DNA of 64,000 nt, from the NCBI GenBank assembly GCA_004431415.1, contig QPMI01000454.1, forward strand, positions 21,558-85,557, read 5' to 3'. The position numbers and the translations under genes are program-made. Origin of the DNA: Cyanophora paradoxa (Eukaryota; Glaucocystophyceae; Cyanophorales; Cyanophoraceae). Positions 1 to 11,565 of this stretch are shown piece after piece; within the stretch, counting starts at the first letter, position 1, and every line of letters begins with the position of its first letter. The notes under the pieces are model-generated. The model was not told the origin of the DNA. It was given only the letters and a program-made list of their open reading frames with translations, and ran no database searches.

Positions 1-3000
1 GCGCGCGACCTGGTCATGGGCGAATCGTTAGAAGCAGAATATATTTGCTTGCAATGGGTTTAATCGCATCGAATGAAATGGAATTCACATCAAGGCGAGC
101 TCGCGATCGCCATCGCCGATGTCACTGGAACCCCGCGCTGCCGGAGACTGTGCATGTGCCCGCATCATGCTGATGCATCGGGCGAACGATTTTGCCGCGT
201 CCATGTGCCGCTTGCGACGTAGGCTGGCATCACGCTCTGACTCTGTCGGTCGCGAGCACCATCGGTTAAAATTTTTATTTCAAATGCAGCATTGCAATCA
301 ACCCGCACCGGCATTGGAGATCTCCCACTCCGCCTCTGCAAACTACGCCAAGCTCTCCTCGTTGGCGTTCCGGTAGGCTCGAGCCGCCATCTCGTACGTC
401 TGGCGCTCGAAGAGCTGGTCTCCCAGGCGCTTCCAGTCACTCGGCGCCCTCCCAGTATCACGCTGCCATGCGACGCCTCGCTTCTCGCCGCTCTCGACGG
501 TCTGCGCACCAATTCGCCACGACATCGAACATCAACGAGGAGATGCTTTTTACCTGGACAACCTTTGCGTCGATGAAAAGCTGGAACATAGGCTTTCGGA
601 CGTTCGAATCGTCGTAAACCCTGCGGACAGAGTTGGCGTCATTAGGTTTTAGTAGACTAGGGCCGCGAAAAGCCGATTGCAAGCACCAGATCGATGTGAT
701 CGCGCGGGTGATGGAAGTGTACAGCTACGCGAACAGAAGATCAACGGCCAGAAGATCAGCGGCACGATCTATAAATATCCTGCATTGGGAGGGAATTCGA
801 ATGCGCATGCGTAGCCGCACCAGCTTCAGCGCTGCCGCCACGAGCCGGTTGGCAAGCGGATCGAACGGTTTCCCGCGTTTCGCTTTGACGCGTCTCTCCT
901 GAAAAGACACACGACAATACCGATTATTGCGAGCACGCGCATGCAAACGCACGAAACTGACTGACCTGCGAGGGCCGGCCGGCGGCCTCGTCTGCGCGCT
1001 TCAGCACCTCTTCCTCCGCCGCCGAGACCGCCTCCTTCCACATCGGCTCGTCGGGCATCGCGGCATCCGCAAAGAAGTTGAAACTGAGACGGGAGCTCCA
1101 TGTCAGCGATATCGATGATGGAAACAGAGATTTTTGCGCGGAGCCGTCGCACAGGAGAACGTCCTGAAACTCGAGGCCCTTGGCTTCTTCGACGGTCAGG
1201 ACAACAGCCGCTCCCAGGAGCTCGTCGAGCTGCTTAATGCGCCCCCTCTTTTGCTCCTCGCGGATGATGACGACTTGATCCGCGCCGAAGGACCTTTTCC
1301 CTTCAACGTCAGCAAAGAGAAACGACATCAGACTTGGCTCGTCGGATCCCAACACGAGCAGTGGCGACGGGCCGTCGCGCATTCCTGACGAATGCAGATC
1401 AAAAGGCGATGAAAGCGAATTGATAGCAACGATCGCGATGCCTAAAAGACAGACCTGCGTCCCGCGGCAGATCTTCGTCGAGCTCCTTAGGGAACAGAGT
1501 CTGAAGCATGTCGACCGCAACAGCCGCGCAGCTGAGCGTTCTGTGATGCGACCGGTAGCTCTGGTCATGACGAACGTCAGCGAAAAGGTCAGCAGCCGAC
1601 TGGCATCCTCAAATTTATTAGTATCAAACAAAATACGAACGAGTGAGAGGTTGAGGCGGCGGAACTGGCTGCGGCTACTCGGGAAAAGGTTGTGGACAAT
1701 CGCCTGTAGGTCGCAGAACCGGATCCCGGAAGACAAGGCCGCTGGCGACGGTCTGGCACGTGTCGCCGCAGAAGAAGAGGCCGCTGAGGTCTGCGGCAGC
1801 GACGGACACGACACCCAGCTCCGCTGCCGTAAAGTCCTGCACCTGCGGAGCTCGAGTGCCATGCGATCGCGATGAGCTCGAGAACTCGGTTGCTGAAAGA
1901 CATCGGACCTCGTCGATGATGATCTCATGCAAATGAGCCCCGTGAAAGCCGTCCTTCTTTATCCCGTGGTAAATGTGATGCACAACATCCTGCAAAAGAT
2001 GTGTAAGCCCGGTTTCGATTCTGAAAAAATGGCGATTTCAGAGAAGATGAGCGTGGATCACCGTGATGTCGTATTTGTACTTCTTGTCTTGGGCCTTCAG
2101 GTCGCGATACCGCTTGTACATGTCGTGCACAGCCCGCCGTTGGTCATCGTTCGCCATGCGTGATCGCGTCTTCCCCATTTCTTGGTACTTCTTCAAGCTC
2201 ACGTACCCCTGCGGATCGCAGAGGCTCTCCGCACTCCCGCTGCGCCGCATAAAAAAATTAATCGAAATGCAGGAAATGCAAGGCGCCCAGGGGCCGGGAA
2301 GCTTACGCGAGCAGCGAGAGGAACTCGGTCCAGCACAGCAGCGCGTGCAGCTGCAGGGCCTGCCCGCTGGCCGCGGCGCCCTTGGGGAGCAGGCGGGGCC
2401 AGAACCTCGTCTCGAAGATCTCGTAGTCGATTTCTTCGCATTCCGCGTTCTGCTGAGGGAGGAAAGGCCGCTGCAGCATGCCGTTGAGCAGCCGAAGCCA
2501 CGTGCGGCGGGATACTGCGAACAAGATCAAGATTAAGACTGGGACATTTCAAATACAAAATGCAGCAGCTGGAGCAAATGCAACCTGTCGTACACGAACG
2601 CACCGAAGAGTGGGTACATGTCGTCCGTGACCGCTGCGAGGGAGGCGACGTCGGCAAGCTCGCGGTCCCCCGACCCGATCAGCTGGTCCGCCTCCGCCTG
2701 CCACTCTCGATCCTGCTCCGGGGCGAGCAGCACGTGCTTCGGCTCCTGACCACGAGTCGTCGTGCACGTGCACGTGAGCGGTGCCGATATCGGTAGCTAG
2801 CGCTCTAGAGAACCGTAGATATCGATGGGAAATGTAATTGAAATAGATCGATTATGAAGCCGCACCATGCTGCTCAAGTCCTTTCGGACCTTGTCGAGCA
2901 ATGGGCCGCTCTTCGTGATGTACACGGCACGCAGGTGGCCGGAGGGAAAGAGAGATGTTCCACGGCCAAGATACCAGTATGCGTGCTCGAGCACCCACAA

Positions 3001-4564
3001 CCTGCAGAGCATGAATAAACACACATTAGATTCTAAACACGAGCAGAATAAGCACACCGTGTGATCGCGCATGCCGTCTTGCCAGTGCCGCTTCGGCCGC
3101 TTACAGCCAGCGGACCGTTCGCGCAGATGATTTCGAGCTCATCTCTGCAAGCCGAATGAAAACGGCACGTACGCGTACGCTTCTATAATCCGTAAGCGTG
3201 CGCACCTGATAGCCTTTCGCTGGGCCGGCGAGAGGTCGGGATGCGCCTCGCGGCCAGCCAAAACCCATCTTGCAAGCTGCTCAGCAAGTGCTTTCACTTG
3301 CCTCAGTACAGGGAGATCTGCGCGTGCTTTCCGTAAATTGAAGCGATGATCAATGCGGACCCGCATGTGTTGGGACGGACCCGCTTGCGCCACGTCGCTA
3401 GCCTTGTCCTCGCGTCTGTTGTCTGGCACGACTGGTGCGAGTGCGTCGAGACGGAGCGTGTAGTTCGGGTCAACCACCCCTGGCTGCTGGTCGCGATCGG
3501 GACACGCCTGTCCGGGCGGCAGCTGCAGCTGTCGCGGCCGCCGCGTGGCGCCAGGAACTGGACGGCGCGGCGGGGGTCGCGGCCATGTGGCGGATCGGAG
3601 AGCCATGCGCCTGCGGAAGTCGTCCGAGATCTTGGAGACAAGCCGCCCGACCTTGTCGTGGTGCCGTACACCCCTGCATGCATGCGCGTTAGGCGCGATT
3701 CAGCTCCAAATCATTGAAGCTGAAAGCAGCACGGCACCAAATTACGATTTTATCGCGCCAGCAGTTGTATAGATCCGACCAGCCCCATACCTGCGCATGC
3801 ACGACGATCATCATAATCATCGAACGTCAAAATGAAGCGCTAGAGGAGACTCGGATTCGCAATTGAGCTTAATATCCGGCTAGGTATAGAACGACGAGGA
3901 ATCCTACATGTACAATCGCGAACCTCTTCCCACAGCAATCGGTACCCGCGGACTTCATTGCTGTCCCCCATGTAGCTCTCGAAGAGCCCCAGCCCGTCCA
4001 CCGCCTACGATGTCGACCGCACGCGTCAGTCATATTAGAGGCCGGCGGCGCCCGCGACCGGGCGCATGCGCTCATGCGCACGTGTTCCAAAGGCTTCGCG
4101 TGATTGACGCGCGATCGCTCTTCTCGACCTTCGATGAAGAGGCGCATGAGACGCAGGCCAGCGCGTCTGATCGAATGCCCGAGATTGCGCCAGTTTCTGA
4201 AGCATGTTTGCGCGATCTCGATCTCCCTGACATGGCTTGAGCATACGTGCATACAGACGGCTTAAGCGGCACACGGCGGAGCTCACCAGAGGTGTCGCTC
4301 GCTGGACGCGGCGTCCCTCAGCAGGCGCGCTTGAATCTCTGCAACGACCGCTCGCAGATCCACGTCGCCCTCGGCAAGCAACGCGTTCAACGCATCGCCC
4401 GCAGCGTTTTCTGCTCGAGCTTCTTCGTCCGGATGGGCTGGATCGACTGGATCGACCTCGATGCGCAGGCGAGAGAGTCCGGGCAGCTGCAGCTGTAGCT
4501 GCCCGTCCGCTGCGTCCGCTTGCGACTGCTGGGCCTGAAGGTACTCTAGGGGGTCTTGCATCAT
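1..4564 (-). CDS. TRANK1-like UvrD/SF1-type helicase, 3' end outside window
   Basis: Split, multi-exon minus-strand gene that runs off the left edge. A Walker A loop, GRSGTGKTACAI, is read at about 3097-3062, followed by AVYITKSGPLLDKVRKDL near 2930-2870. Further on come a Walker B-like stretch IIIDEV (near 1920), FFCGDTCQTVASG (about 1775-1738) and LTVEEAKGLEFQDVLL (about 1198-1150). The last piece, SDWKRLGDQLFERQTYEMAA near 440-380, resembles a TPR-like repeat. This order matches TRANK1 (tetratricopeptide and ankyrin repeat containing 1) family proteins, which carry a UvrD-like helicase core. The reading frame changes between pieces, so introns are needed. The start is uncertain: the ATG at 4564 (DPLEYLQAQQ) is the nearest plausible one, and the exons between 3.6 and 4.5 kb show no recognisable domain. 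The biochemical role is unknown; family membership rests on the helicase motifs. Confidence 0.7.
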
Positions 4565-4860
4565 CGCGGAGCACGCCAGACTGGGCTCGGGCGCATCTGG
4601 ATCTGCGCATGTGACCTGCTCAGCGACCGCGAGCGTTGCGCTCTTGAACCAGAAGCGCGTACTTGCCCCGTCCGCTTCGCCCGTCGCCCACTTCGCCTTC
4701 GAGCCCGGCCGGCTCACGCGCACTCCCGGAGCTAGCACTGTGTTTCGCGGACGTACCCCCTCGCCCGGCCCCCGCCCCCCTTCTCCTGCCTCCCCATGGC
4801 CAAGCTTTCTCATGCGCTTCGAATTCATGTTTGAGGCCCGCACAAACGCACGCGCCCTCG

Positions 4861-7103
4861 CTACAAGAACATGGGGCTGTAACGCCCCGTGGGCCCCGAG
4901 AGGAAGGGGCTCGAGCTCCCCGCCGTCCGCAGCTCCCGCAGGACGCCCACCGAGAGCGGGCGCGGCTCGGGCCAGGGCCCCGCCGGCGTCAGCAGCCGGT
5001 GCGCCGGCGGGAACGAGGCGTCCAGCCGCTCTGGGCGAACGGGGGGCGTCCGGATTCGGTAGACGCCCCGCGACTCGTCCAGCTCGCGGGCCCAGCCCCG
5101 CGCCAGCGCCGGCTCCTGCCGGCCGGGGCGATCGGCACGAGGTTCGAGGGCGGTAGGGCGGGCAGGGAGGGGCGGGGCGGGGCGGACCTCGTCGGCGGGC
5201 GTGTGCACCCAGGGCTTCGCGGTGGGCGAGGCGGAGCGGCCGCCCGGGGGCGAGGGCGAGCGCGCCCCGGGGCCCGAGCGCGGCGGCGGCTGGCCCTGCG
5301 CGCCGGCCCGCGGGAGGGCGCTGACGGGGAGGGCGCGGGCGGCCTCCAGGGCCACTGCGAGCCGTAGATGCGGTTGATGGCCTTGGGCAGCTGTCCGTGA
5401 CTCCGCTTCGCCCGCAGCGCCGGCAGCGCCGTCCCCACCCCCGCCGCCCCGCCCGCGCCTGCGGGCTCCCGCCGCCGCCCTCGAGCGGGGGCCCCTCCTC
5501 GGCAATCGTGCGCGGGGGCGGCGGCTCGTCGCGCGAGTCGGCGGCGCCGCCGCCGCCTGCGGGGGCGGAGGCGAGGGAGCGGTCGCTGCCCCAGCGGGCG
5601 AGGCCGGCGGCGGGGCTCTCCGTCCCGAGCCCGAGCCCGGGTCCGAGCTGAAGCTCGAGCCCCGCGGCGGGCCGTTGCCGCGCCCGCCCCTGCGGAGGCC
5701 GGCGGCGCCGCCGGCGGGCCCCGCGGGCCGCGCCGCGCCAGGTCCGACTGCGCCGCCAGCAGCACCGCCCGCCCGCCCCTCTGGCCCCTCCGGGCTCCGG
5801 TCCGCCCCGCCCTGCTGCCCACCGTCAGGCCGAAGTGGATGAAAGGGGCGCAGCGGCGCGGCGCGCCTTGGGCGGGGGCCGTGGGAGCGGGCGCGGGCGG
5901 GCCCGGCTCCGGAGGCGGGGGCGGGGTCGCCGTGCCAGCCGCGAGAGGCGGCGCGCTGGACGGCGTCGACGACGGCGGCGAGGACGGGGGCGGGGCGTGC
6001 GCCAAGCGCGAGGGCCTCCCCGCCGAGCGCGCCCCCGCGAGGCGGCTCGCCTCCGACGCCCGCCGCTTCTGCCACTGCCCGTGCAGCTCCGCCGTCCGCG
6101 CCTGCCCGCCCGCACCGTCAGACCGTGCGTCGGAATCGCGCGGAGAATCGCGCACCTCGTCGGTCTCGAACTCGAACTCGCTGCGCGTGCTCGGCGGCCT
6201 CGGGCCGAGGCCCCGGCCCCCTCCTCCCCTCCGCCTCCCTCGCCGCCTCCGCCTCCGCCTCCGCCGCCGCCTCCGCCTCCGCCGCCTCGGCCTCGGCGGC
6301 GAGCTCGGCGGCGGCCGCCTCGGCGACGGCGGCGGCGACGCGGCTCAGGCGGCTCCACGCCGACGCCGAGAGGTCCCGCTCCAGCGCGCCCGCCGCATCT
6401 TCGCCCGCCCCGCCCGCCCCTCGCCGTCGCCGCCGCCGTCCACCGGGCCTCCTGACCGGGCGGCGGGGCCACCGCCACCCGCTCCGCGTCCGCTCCGCCG
6501 TCGCCGGCGGCCGCGGCTTCCGGGACGCCCTCCGCCGCTTGCTCCCCCGGCGGTGGCTGCGGCGCGTCGGCCGCGCTCGGGGCGACCTCCGGCACGGCCG
6601 CGGCGGCGGGGGCGGACCGCGCGGGGGCGGGGCCCCGCGGGCCGGCTGCGAGGCCCGGCGGAAGTGGGCGGCGGCGCGGGCGGAGGCGGCGGCGGCGAGC
6701 AGCGCGGGGCGCTCGAGGGGCGCGTCGGAGTTGGCCCGCACGAGCGCCCCCGCGATCGCCGCCGGCGTCGCCGCGGCAACCACCGTCGGGCTCTGCCGGC
6801 GGCGCCTCAGGCGCGACGGGAGGCGAGCGACGGGGCCGCCCGGTTGAGGGAGCGCACGGAGACGAGGGGGAGGGAGACAAGGACGGCGTCGGCCTCGGGG
6901 TGGCCCTCGAGGCCGGCCAGCACCTCGAGCACCCACCGCACCTCCACGAACGACGACGCGAACGGCCGCAGGCGCGCCGGCACCCGCAGGCTCACCGCCA
7001 GCGACCGCTTCGTGTACGTCTCGTGGATCTGCAGGGGGCGCCCCAGCCTCAGCCGCCCTGGAAGCCGAGCGGAGTCGAATCGGGGCGGGGCGGGTGTGTG
7101 TGT

Positions 7104-7148
<45 letters not shown>

Positions 7149-10100
7149 GCGGGCCTTATGGTCGAGGGCGCCGTGGAGGGGCCGGTCGGCGAGGAGGCGC
7201 TCTCGGCGGAACTTGAAGCCGAGGCCGGCCACGTCCACCACCTCCCGCACCCGCGCCCGCACTCCCGCCAGCTGCGCCCCGCCCCCTCACGCAGGGCCGG
7301 GCGGGGCGGCGAGGTGGAGAGGGCGGAGCGCGCCTTTGCGCGGGACCAGCTGGCGAGGTCGACGAGGACGGAGACGTGGCCGCCCGGCTGCGCGGGCCCC
7401 TCCCCGAGCCGCACGCTGCGCCCGGAGAGTCGGAGGGCTGCGCAGGGCAGCGGGGGGTGGCGTGGGGAGGCGGGGGCACCTGAGGCTGACGGACGAGGCG
7501 CCGTACGAGCGAGTCGCCTGCGGGAGACGTAAGGGGCGGATGGCGAGAGCGGGGCGGGGAGTGGCGGACCGAGGCGGCGGGGGCCTGCTTCGGCAGGTCC
7601 CGCCGCGGTTGCAGCGCCCCCTCCTGCGCCACGCTCGGCCCCGGCGCGGCGCCACGCGGCGGGGCGCGGCGGAGGGGCGCGCACGGGGGCGGCGACGGGG
7701 AAGTAGAAGGGGAGGGAGAGGACGGGGCCCGGGCCCGGCGCGGCCGCCCCGTCGGGGCCAGCCTCCTCGGGAGCACCCTCGAGGTGGACCATGAGGGCGT
7801 ATCTGCGGGGCGGTCAGCGGCGGGGGCGGGGCGGGGGCGGCGCGGGCGGGGCGCGCGTGGCGCGGAAGCCGCCGAAGCCGGTGAAGGTGGGGTGGAGGCG
7901 GGGCGGGAGGGGGAAGGAGAAGGGGAACTCGACGGGGGCCGCCTCCACGCCGACCTCCTCGAGCGGCGCGAGCGGCGCCCCCGCCATCCGCCGCACGTAG
8001 TGCTCGTGCGCGTAGTTCCACACCGGCTGCTCGTTCGCCAGCGCCACGCCTGCCCCCGCCCGGCGGCGCATCAAAACCAGAGACGAGAGAGGCGGGAGCG
8101 CTAGCGGAGGCGGCGCACAGTCGCCCTTGGCGGAGACGGCGACGCCGCCCTGCGCCGCCGCGGGGTCCAGCCCTGCGGCCCCGCCCCGCCCGCGGTCAGA
8201 CCAGGGGCGGCGGGCGGGGCCGCGGGGGAGCTCGCCGGAGCCGGCGCCGTAGGCCGCAGCGCGCTTCACGCCGCGCGGCGGGTCGAACGACTGCGCGGCA
8301 TCCAAGGCGTCACTCGAGGACAGCGGCCGGAGAGGCCGGGTCGAAGAGAGGGCGCGGGCGCACGTAGAGGGCGATGGGGACGGCGCGGATCTCGGCGAGC
8401 TGGCGCTTGCCGCAGAGCCGCACGACGAGGCGCCCGGTGACGGCCGCCGTGAAGCTCGGCGCGTCCCACTCGACGCTCACGTCGCCCCGCGCCAGCGGGT
8501 GCCGCGCCTCCTCCTCCGCCGCGTCCACCTCCCGCTCCCGCGCCGCCCGCGCCGCCTCCACCACCCCCGCCAGCCCCGCCCCGGCCCGGCCTTCCTGCCC
8601 CGTCCCCACCGCCTGCACGGCCGCCTGCGCGCGCGCGCCGCACGACGTCAGCGGCGCCGGGCGGCGGAGGCCGGGCGAGCCGAGCGCGCCCTGGCGATGG
8701 AGGGGCGGGCAGCGTCGGTGGCGCGGCGGCCGGCGACGGCGCGGGCGTGCAGCTCGTCCGTCGCCTCCGCGTTCGCCTCGAAGCGGAAGTCGCTCCGCGC
8801 CGTCTGCGCCGCCGACGCCGGCCGGCCGCCTCGCCCCCTCGCCCCCTCCGCCTCGCCGCCCTCGCCCGCGCCCGCCCCACCGCTCGATCAGCGTCTCCTC
8901 CGTCGCCCCGAACGTGATGCCCGCCGCCGCGGCGCCGCCGCCTCCGCCTCCGCCTCCCGGGGAGGCGCCGCCTCCTCCCGAGCGCCGCGGCGACGGCCGC
9001 GTGGAGCGCCTCGACGACGGCCGCCTCCTCCGACGCCGACGACGCGCGCCGCGCGGGGCGCGCCTTCTCCGTCTCCGCCTCCTCCTCGGCCTCGGCCTCG
9101 GCCTCCCCGGGCTGGGGCGCGGGGGCGGGGCCGGCGGGGCGGGTGACGGTGCCGCCGGCGGGGGAGATGTCGAAGGCGAGGAGCGCGTCGGCCGCCTCGG
9201 GCGGCCCCGGCTCGATCTCCGGCGGGCCCTCCTCCTCCCCGGCCCCGCCCCCCACCGACCCCGTCGACGAGGAGCGCGGCGGGGCCGCGGGGCGCCTGCC
9301 ATCGGGGCTCCCCACCGATCCCGTGGAGGAGGAGCGGGGCGGGGCGGCGGGGCGCTGGCCCCGCGCCGCCTGCTTGAAGACGTGCGCGGCGCGCGCCGTG
9401 GCGGCGGCGGCGGCGAGCGCCGGGCGCTCGACGGGCGTCTCGGCGTTCGAGCGCTTCAGCGCGGCGGCGAGCTGGGAGGGGGTGGCGGGGGCGAAGGCGG
9501 CGGGGCTGGTGACGAGGGGGAGGGAGACAAGGACGGCGTCGGCCTCGGGGTGGCCCTCGAGGCCGGCGAGCACCTCGAGCACCCACCGCACCTCCACGAA
9601 CGACGACGCGAACGGCCGCGCCCGCGACGGGATCCTGCGGCCGGCCGGCCGGTCGCCCCGGGACCGTGCAGCAAGCGAGGCGAGGCGAGGCGGGGCGGAC
9701 CGGAGGTTGAGGGCGAGGCTCTTCTTGGTGTACGCCTCGCTCAGCTTGCCGTCGCGCGCCCCCGGGACCGCCCCCTCCCGCAGCACCCGCTCCCGCCGGA
9801 ACTTGAACCTGCCCGCCCCCCGGCCTCGGCCCCCGGCCCCTGCCCTGGCCCCGGGCGCGGGGCGGGGGCGCGGACCCGAGGGCGGAGACGTCTACGACCT
9901 CGCGGATGCGCAGCTTGAAATCCGCCACCTGCGCGCGGGCCGCCGGCTCGGGGGCGCGGCCCGCGGGCGGAGGCGCGCGGGGCGGGCCGGGGGCGGGCGG
10001 GCCCTGGCGCGGGACCAATTGGTGAGGTCGAGGAAGGCCACGATGGTCTGCCCGGGCTGCGGGTGCGGCGTCGAGAGCCGCACGCTGCCAGCGGAGTCAG

Positions 10101-11281
10101 CTGTGGCGGGGCCGGCGGGCCGGCGGGGCGAGGCGCGCCCGAGGCTGATGGAGGCAGCGCCGTAGGAGCGCGTGGCGGAGGCGGCGGGGCCTGCTTCGGC
10201 AGGTCACGCCGCGGCTGCAGCGCCCCCTCCTGCGCCACGCTCGGCCCCGACGCCGCGCCGCGCGGCGGGGCGGGGCAGGGCTAAGCGCGCACGGGGGCGG
10301 CGACGGGGAAGTAGAAGGGGAGGGAGAGGACGGGGCCCGGGCCCGGCGCGGCCGCCCCGTCGGCGCCGGTCTCCTCGGGGGCGCCCTCGAGGTGGACCAT
10401 GAGGGCGTAGCTGCGGGGCGGTCAGCGGCGGGGGCGGGGGCGGGCGGGGCGGGCGGGGCGCGCGTGGCGCGGAAGCCGCCGAAGCCGGTGAAGGTGGGGT
10501 GGAGGCGGGGCGGGAGGGGGAAGGAGAAGGGGAACTCGACGGGGGCCGCCTCCACGCCGACCTCCTCGAGGGGCGCGAGCGGCGCCCCCGCCATCCGCCG
10601 CACGTAGTGCTCGTGCGCGTAGTTCCTGGACCCGCGTCAGCGCCGGTCAGGGCGCATGGGCGGCCTCGCGCGGACCAGATCGCGGCCTCATTTGCGAGCG
10701 CGACGCCTGCGCTGCAACGTCAGCCAAGCCCGAAGGCGCGGCACGGCGTCTGCAGCTGTCGGAGGCGGGCGGCGCTCACAGTCCCCGAGGCCAGAAGATG
10801 CGACGCCCGTGCCCTTGTCGCCCGCTGCGCAAGCATACAAATGTTCAGCCATCACCGCAACGCCTGCCGGAGCCGCGTTGGGCGCTCTAGCTAAAGAGGC
10901 TGAGCCCGCTTAAAAGCTTAAGCGTGGCCAGCTGGCAGCCGCAGCGCTGAGAGCTGAGAGCAGCGCGCCCGCACCCTCCTTGCTTGCGTATCCAGGAGCT
11001 CGCTTCACCCCGCGGGGCGGGTCGAAGGCCTGGGTGCGGCGGGAGTTGAACTCAGCGCCAGCGCGACCGGGTTCCGGGCGGCGTGCGGGCGAACGCACGT
11101 AGAGTCCTAGAGGGACAGCACGGATCTCGGCAAGCTGCCGCTTGCTGCGGAGGTGCACCACAATCTTGCCACTAACGCTGGACGTGAAGCTCGGACCGTC
11201 CCAAGCCACCTCGACATCCTCATCAGCGAGAGGCTCGAAGCCCAGCGCCGAGCTTGAGGGACCCGGGCTGCTGCTCGACAT
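4861..11281 (-). CDS. Protein with two tandem arrestin-like (ARRDC-type) modules
   Basis: Starts at the ATG at 11281 and ends at the stop at 4861-4863 (tail GRYSPMFL). Two copies of the same module occur in order. Module 1 (about 11281-9470) has SGKIVVHLRSKRQLAEIRAV, PFSFPLPPRLHPTFTGFGG near 10535, LSLPFYFPVAAP, QPGQTIVAFLDLTNWS and SSFVEVRWVLEVLAG near 9605. Module 2 (about 8520-6860) repeats every element: TGRLVVRLCGKRQLAEIRAV, PFSFPLPPRLHPTFTGFGG near 7925, QPGGHVSVLVDLASWS and SSFVEVRWVLEVLAG near 6955. The pattern matches ARRDC arrestin N and C domains: the FSF-x-LP strand, the PGE-type strand before ENxS, and a closing VEYxL...LPLV. Each module is followed by an Ala-rich helix and an acidic linker. 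No in-frame ATG is visible directly before module 2, so one double-arrestin protein is favoured over two genes. ARRDC proteins act as trafficking and ubiquitin-ligase adaptors; a role here is inference. Confidence 0.55.
6863..10625 (-). repeat. Duplicated arrestin-module DNA (two copies about 2.6 kb apart)
   Basis: Bases 6866-6975 are almost identical to 9511-9620, and about 7640-7990 is almost identical to about 10250-10620. These blocks include both coding and intron sequence. Sequence between the blocks has diverged strongly. This is the nucleotide footprint of the internal duplication in the arrestin-like gene. Confidence 0.75.
7094..7146. repeat. (TG)n followed by a G homopolymer
   Basis: About 12 TG dinucleotides run directly into roughly 29 consecutive G. 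The tract lies in what reads as an intron of arrestin module 2, where the transcript would carry C(n)(CA)n, a very long pyrimidine-rich stretch. Length is likely to vary and may be mis-assembled. Confidence 0.9.
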
Positions 11282-11565
11282 CGCCCTGCAGCTGCGGGCC
11301 TGCGGCTCCTCGTCGAGTGCAAGGCCAACCTCAGCGTGACACGCTACCCCCCAAGCTGCAGCCTAAGCCTCCGCCTCCCGCAGTGACGAGCGAACTCGAG
11401 AATTCGATCTGGAAAAAGCTGCTCTCAGCACTCGTATAAACGCTAACGAGCCTCAGGGAGAACTGCCGCGCTAAGAAACTGCCGCGCTACACACTTCGTC
11501 CCTGCGAACTCGACTGCGGAAAAAGCTCATACATGTACAGGCGTCAACTGAACCGGGGGCGGGGC

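Noticed and set aside
5839-7794. Plus-strand open frame of 651 codons over the arrestin-like gene
   Set aside because: It is a Gly/Ala/Arg/Pro shadow of high-GC minus-strand coding sequence, without any domain, and it runs through exons and introns of the real gene.
8374-9918. Plus-strand open frame of 514 codons
   Set aside because: Same cause: antisense shadow of arrestin module 1 and the linker.
4861-11281. RGP1 or Vps26 as the identity of the double-module gene
   Set aside because: They share the fold, but the FSF-x-LP, PGE-type and LPLV positions fit ARRDC-type arrestin domains better.
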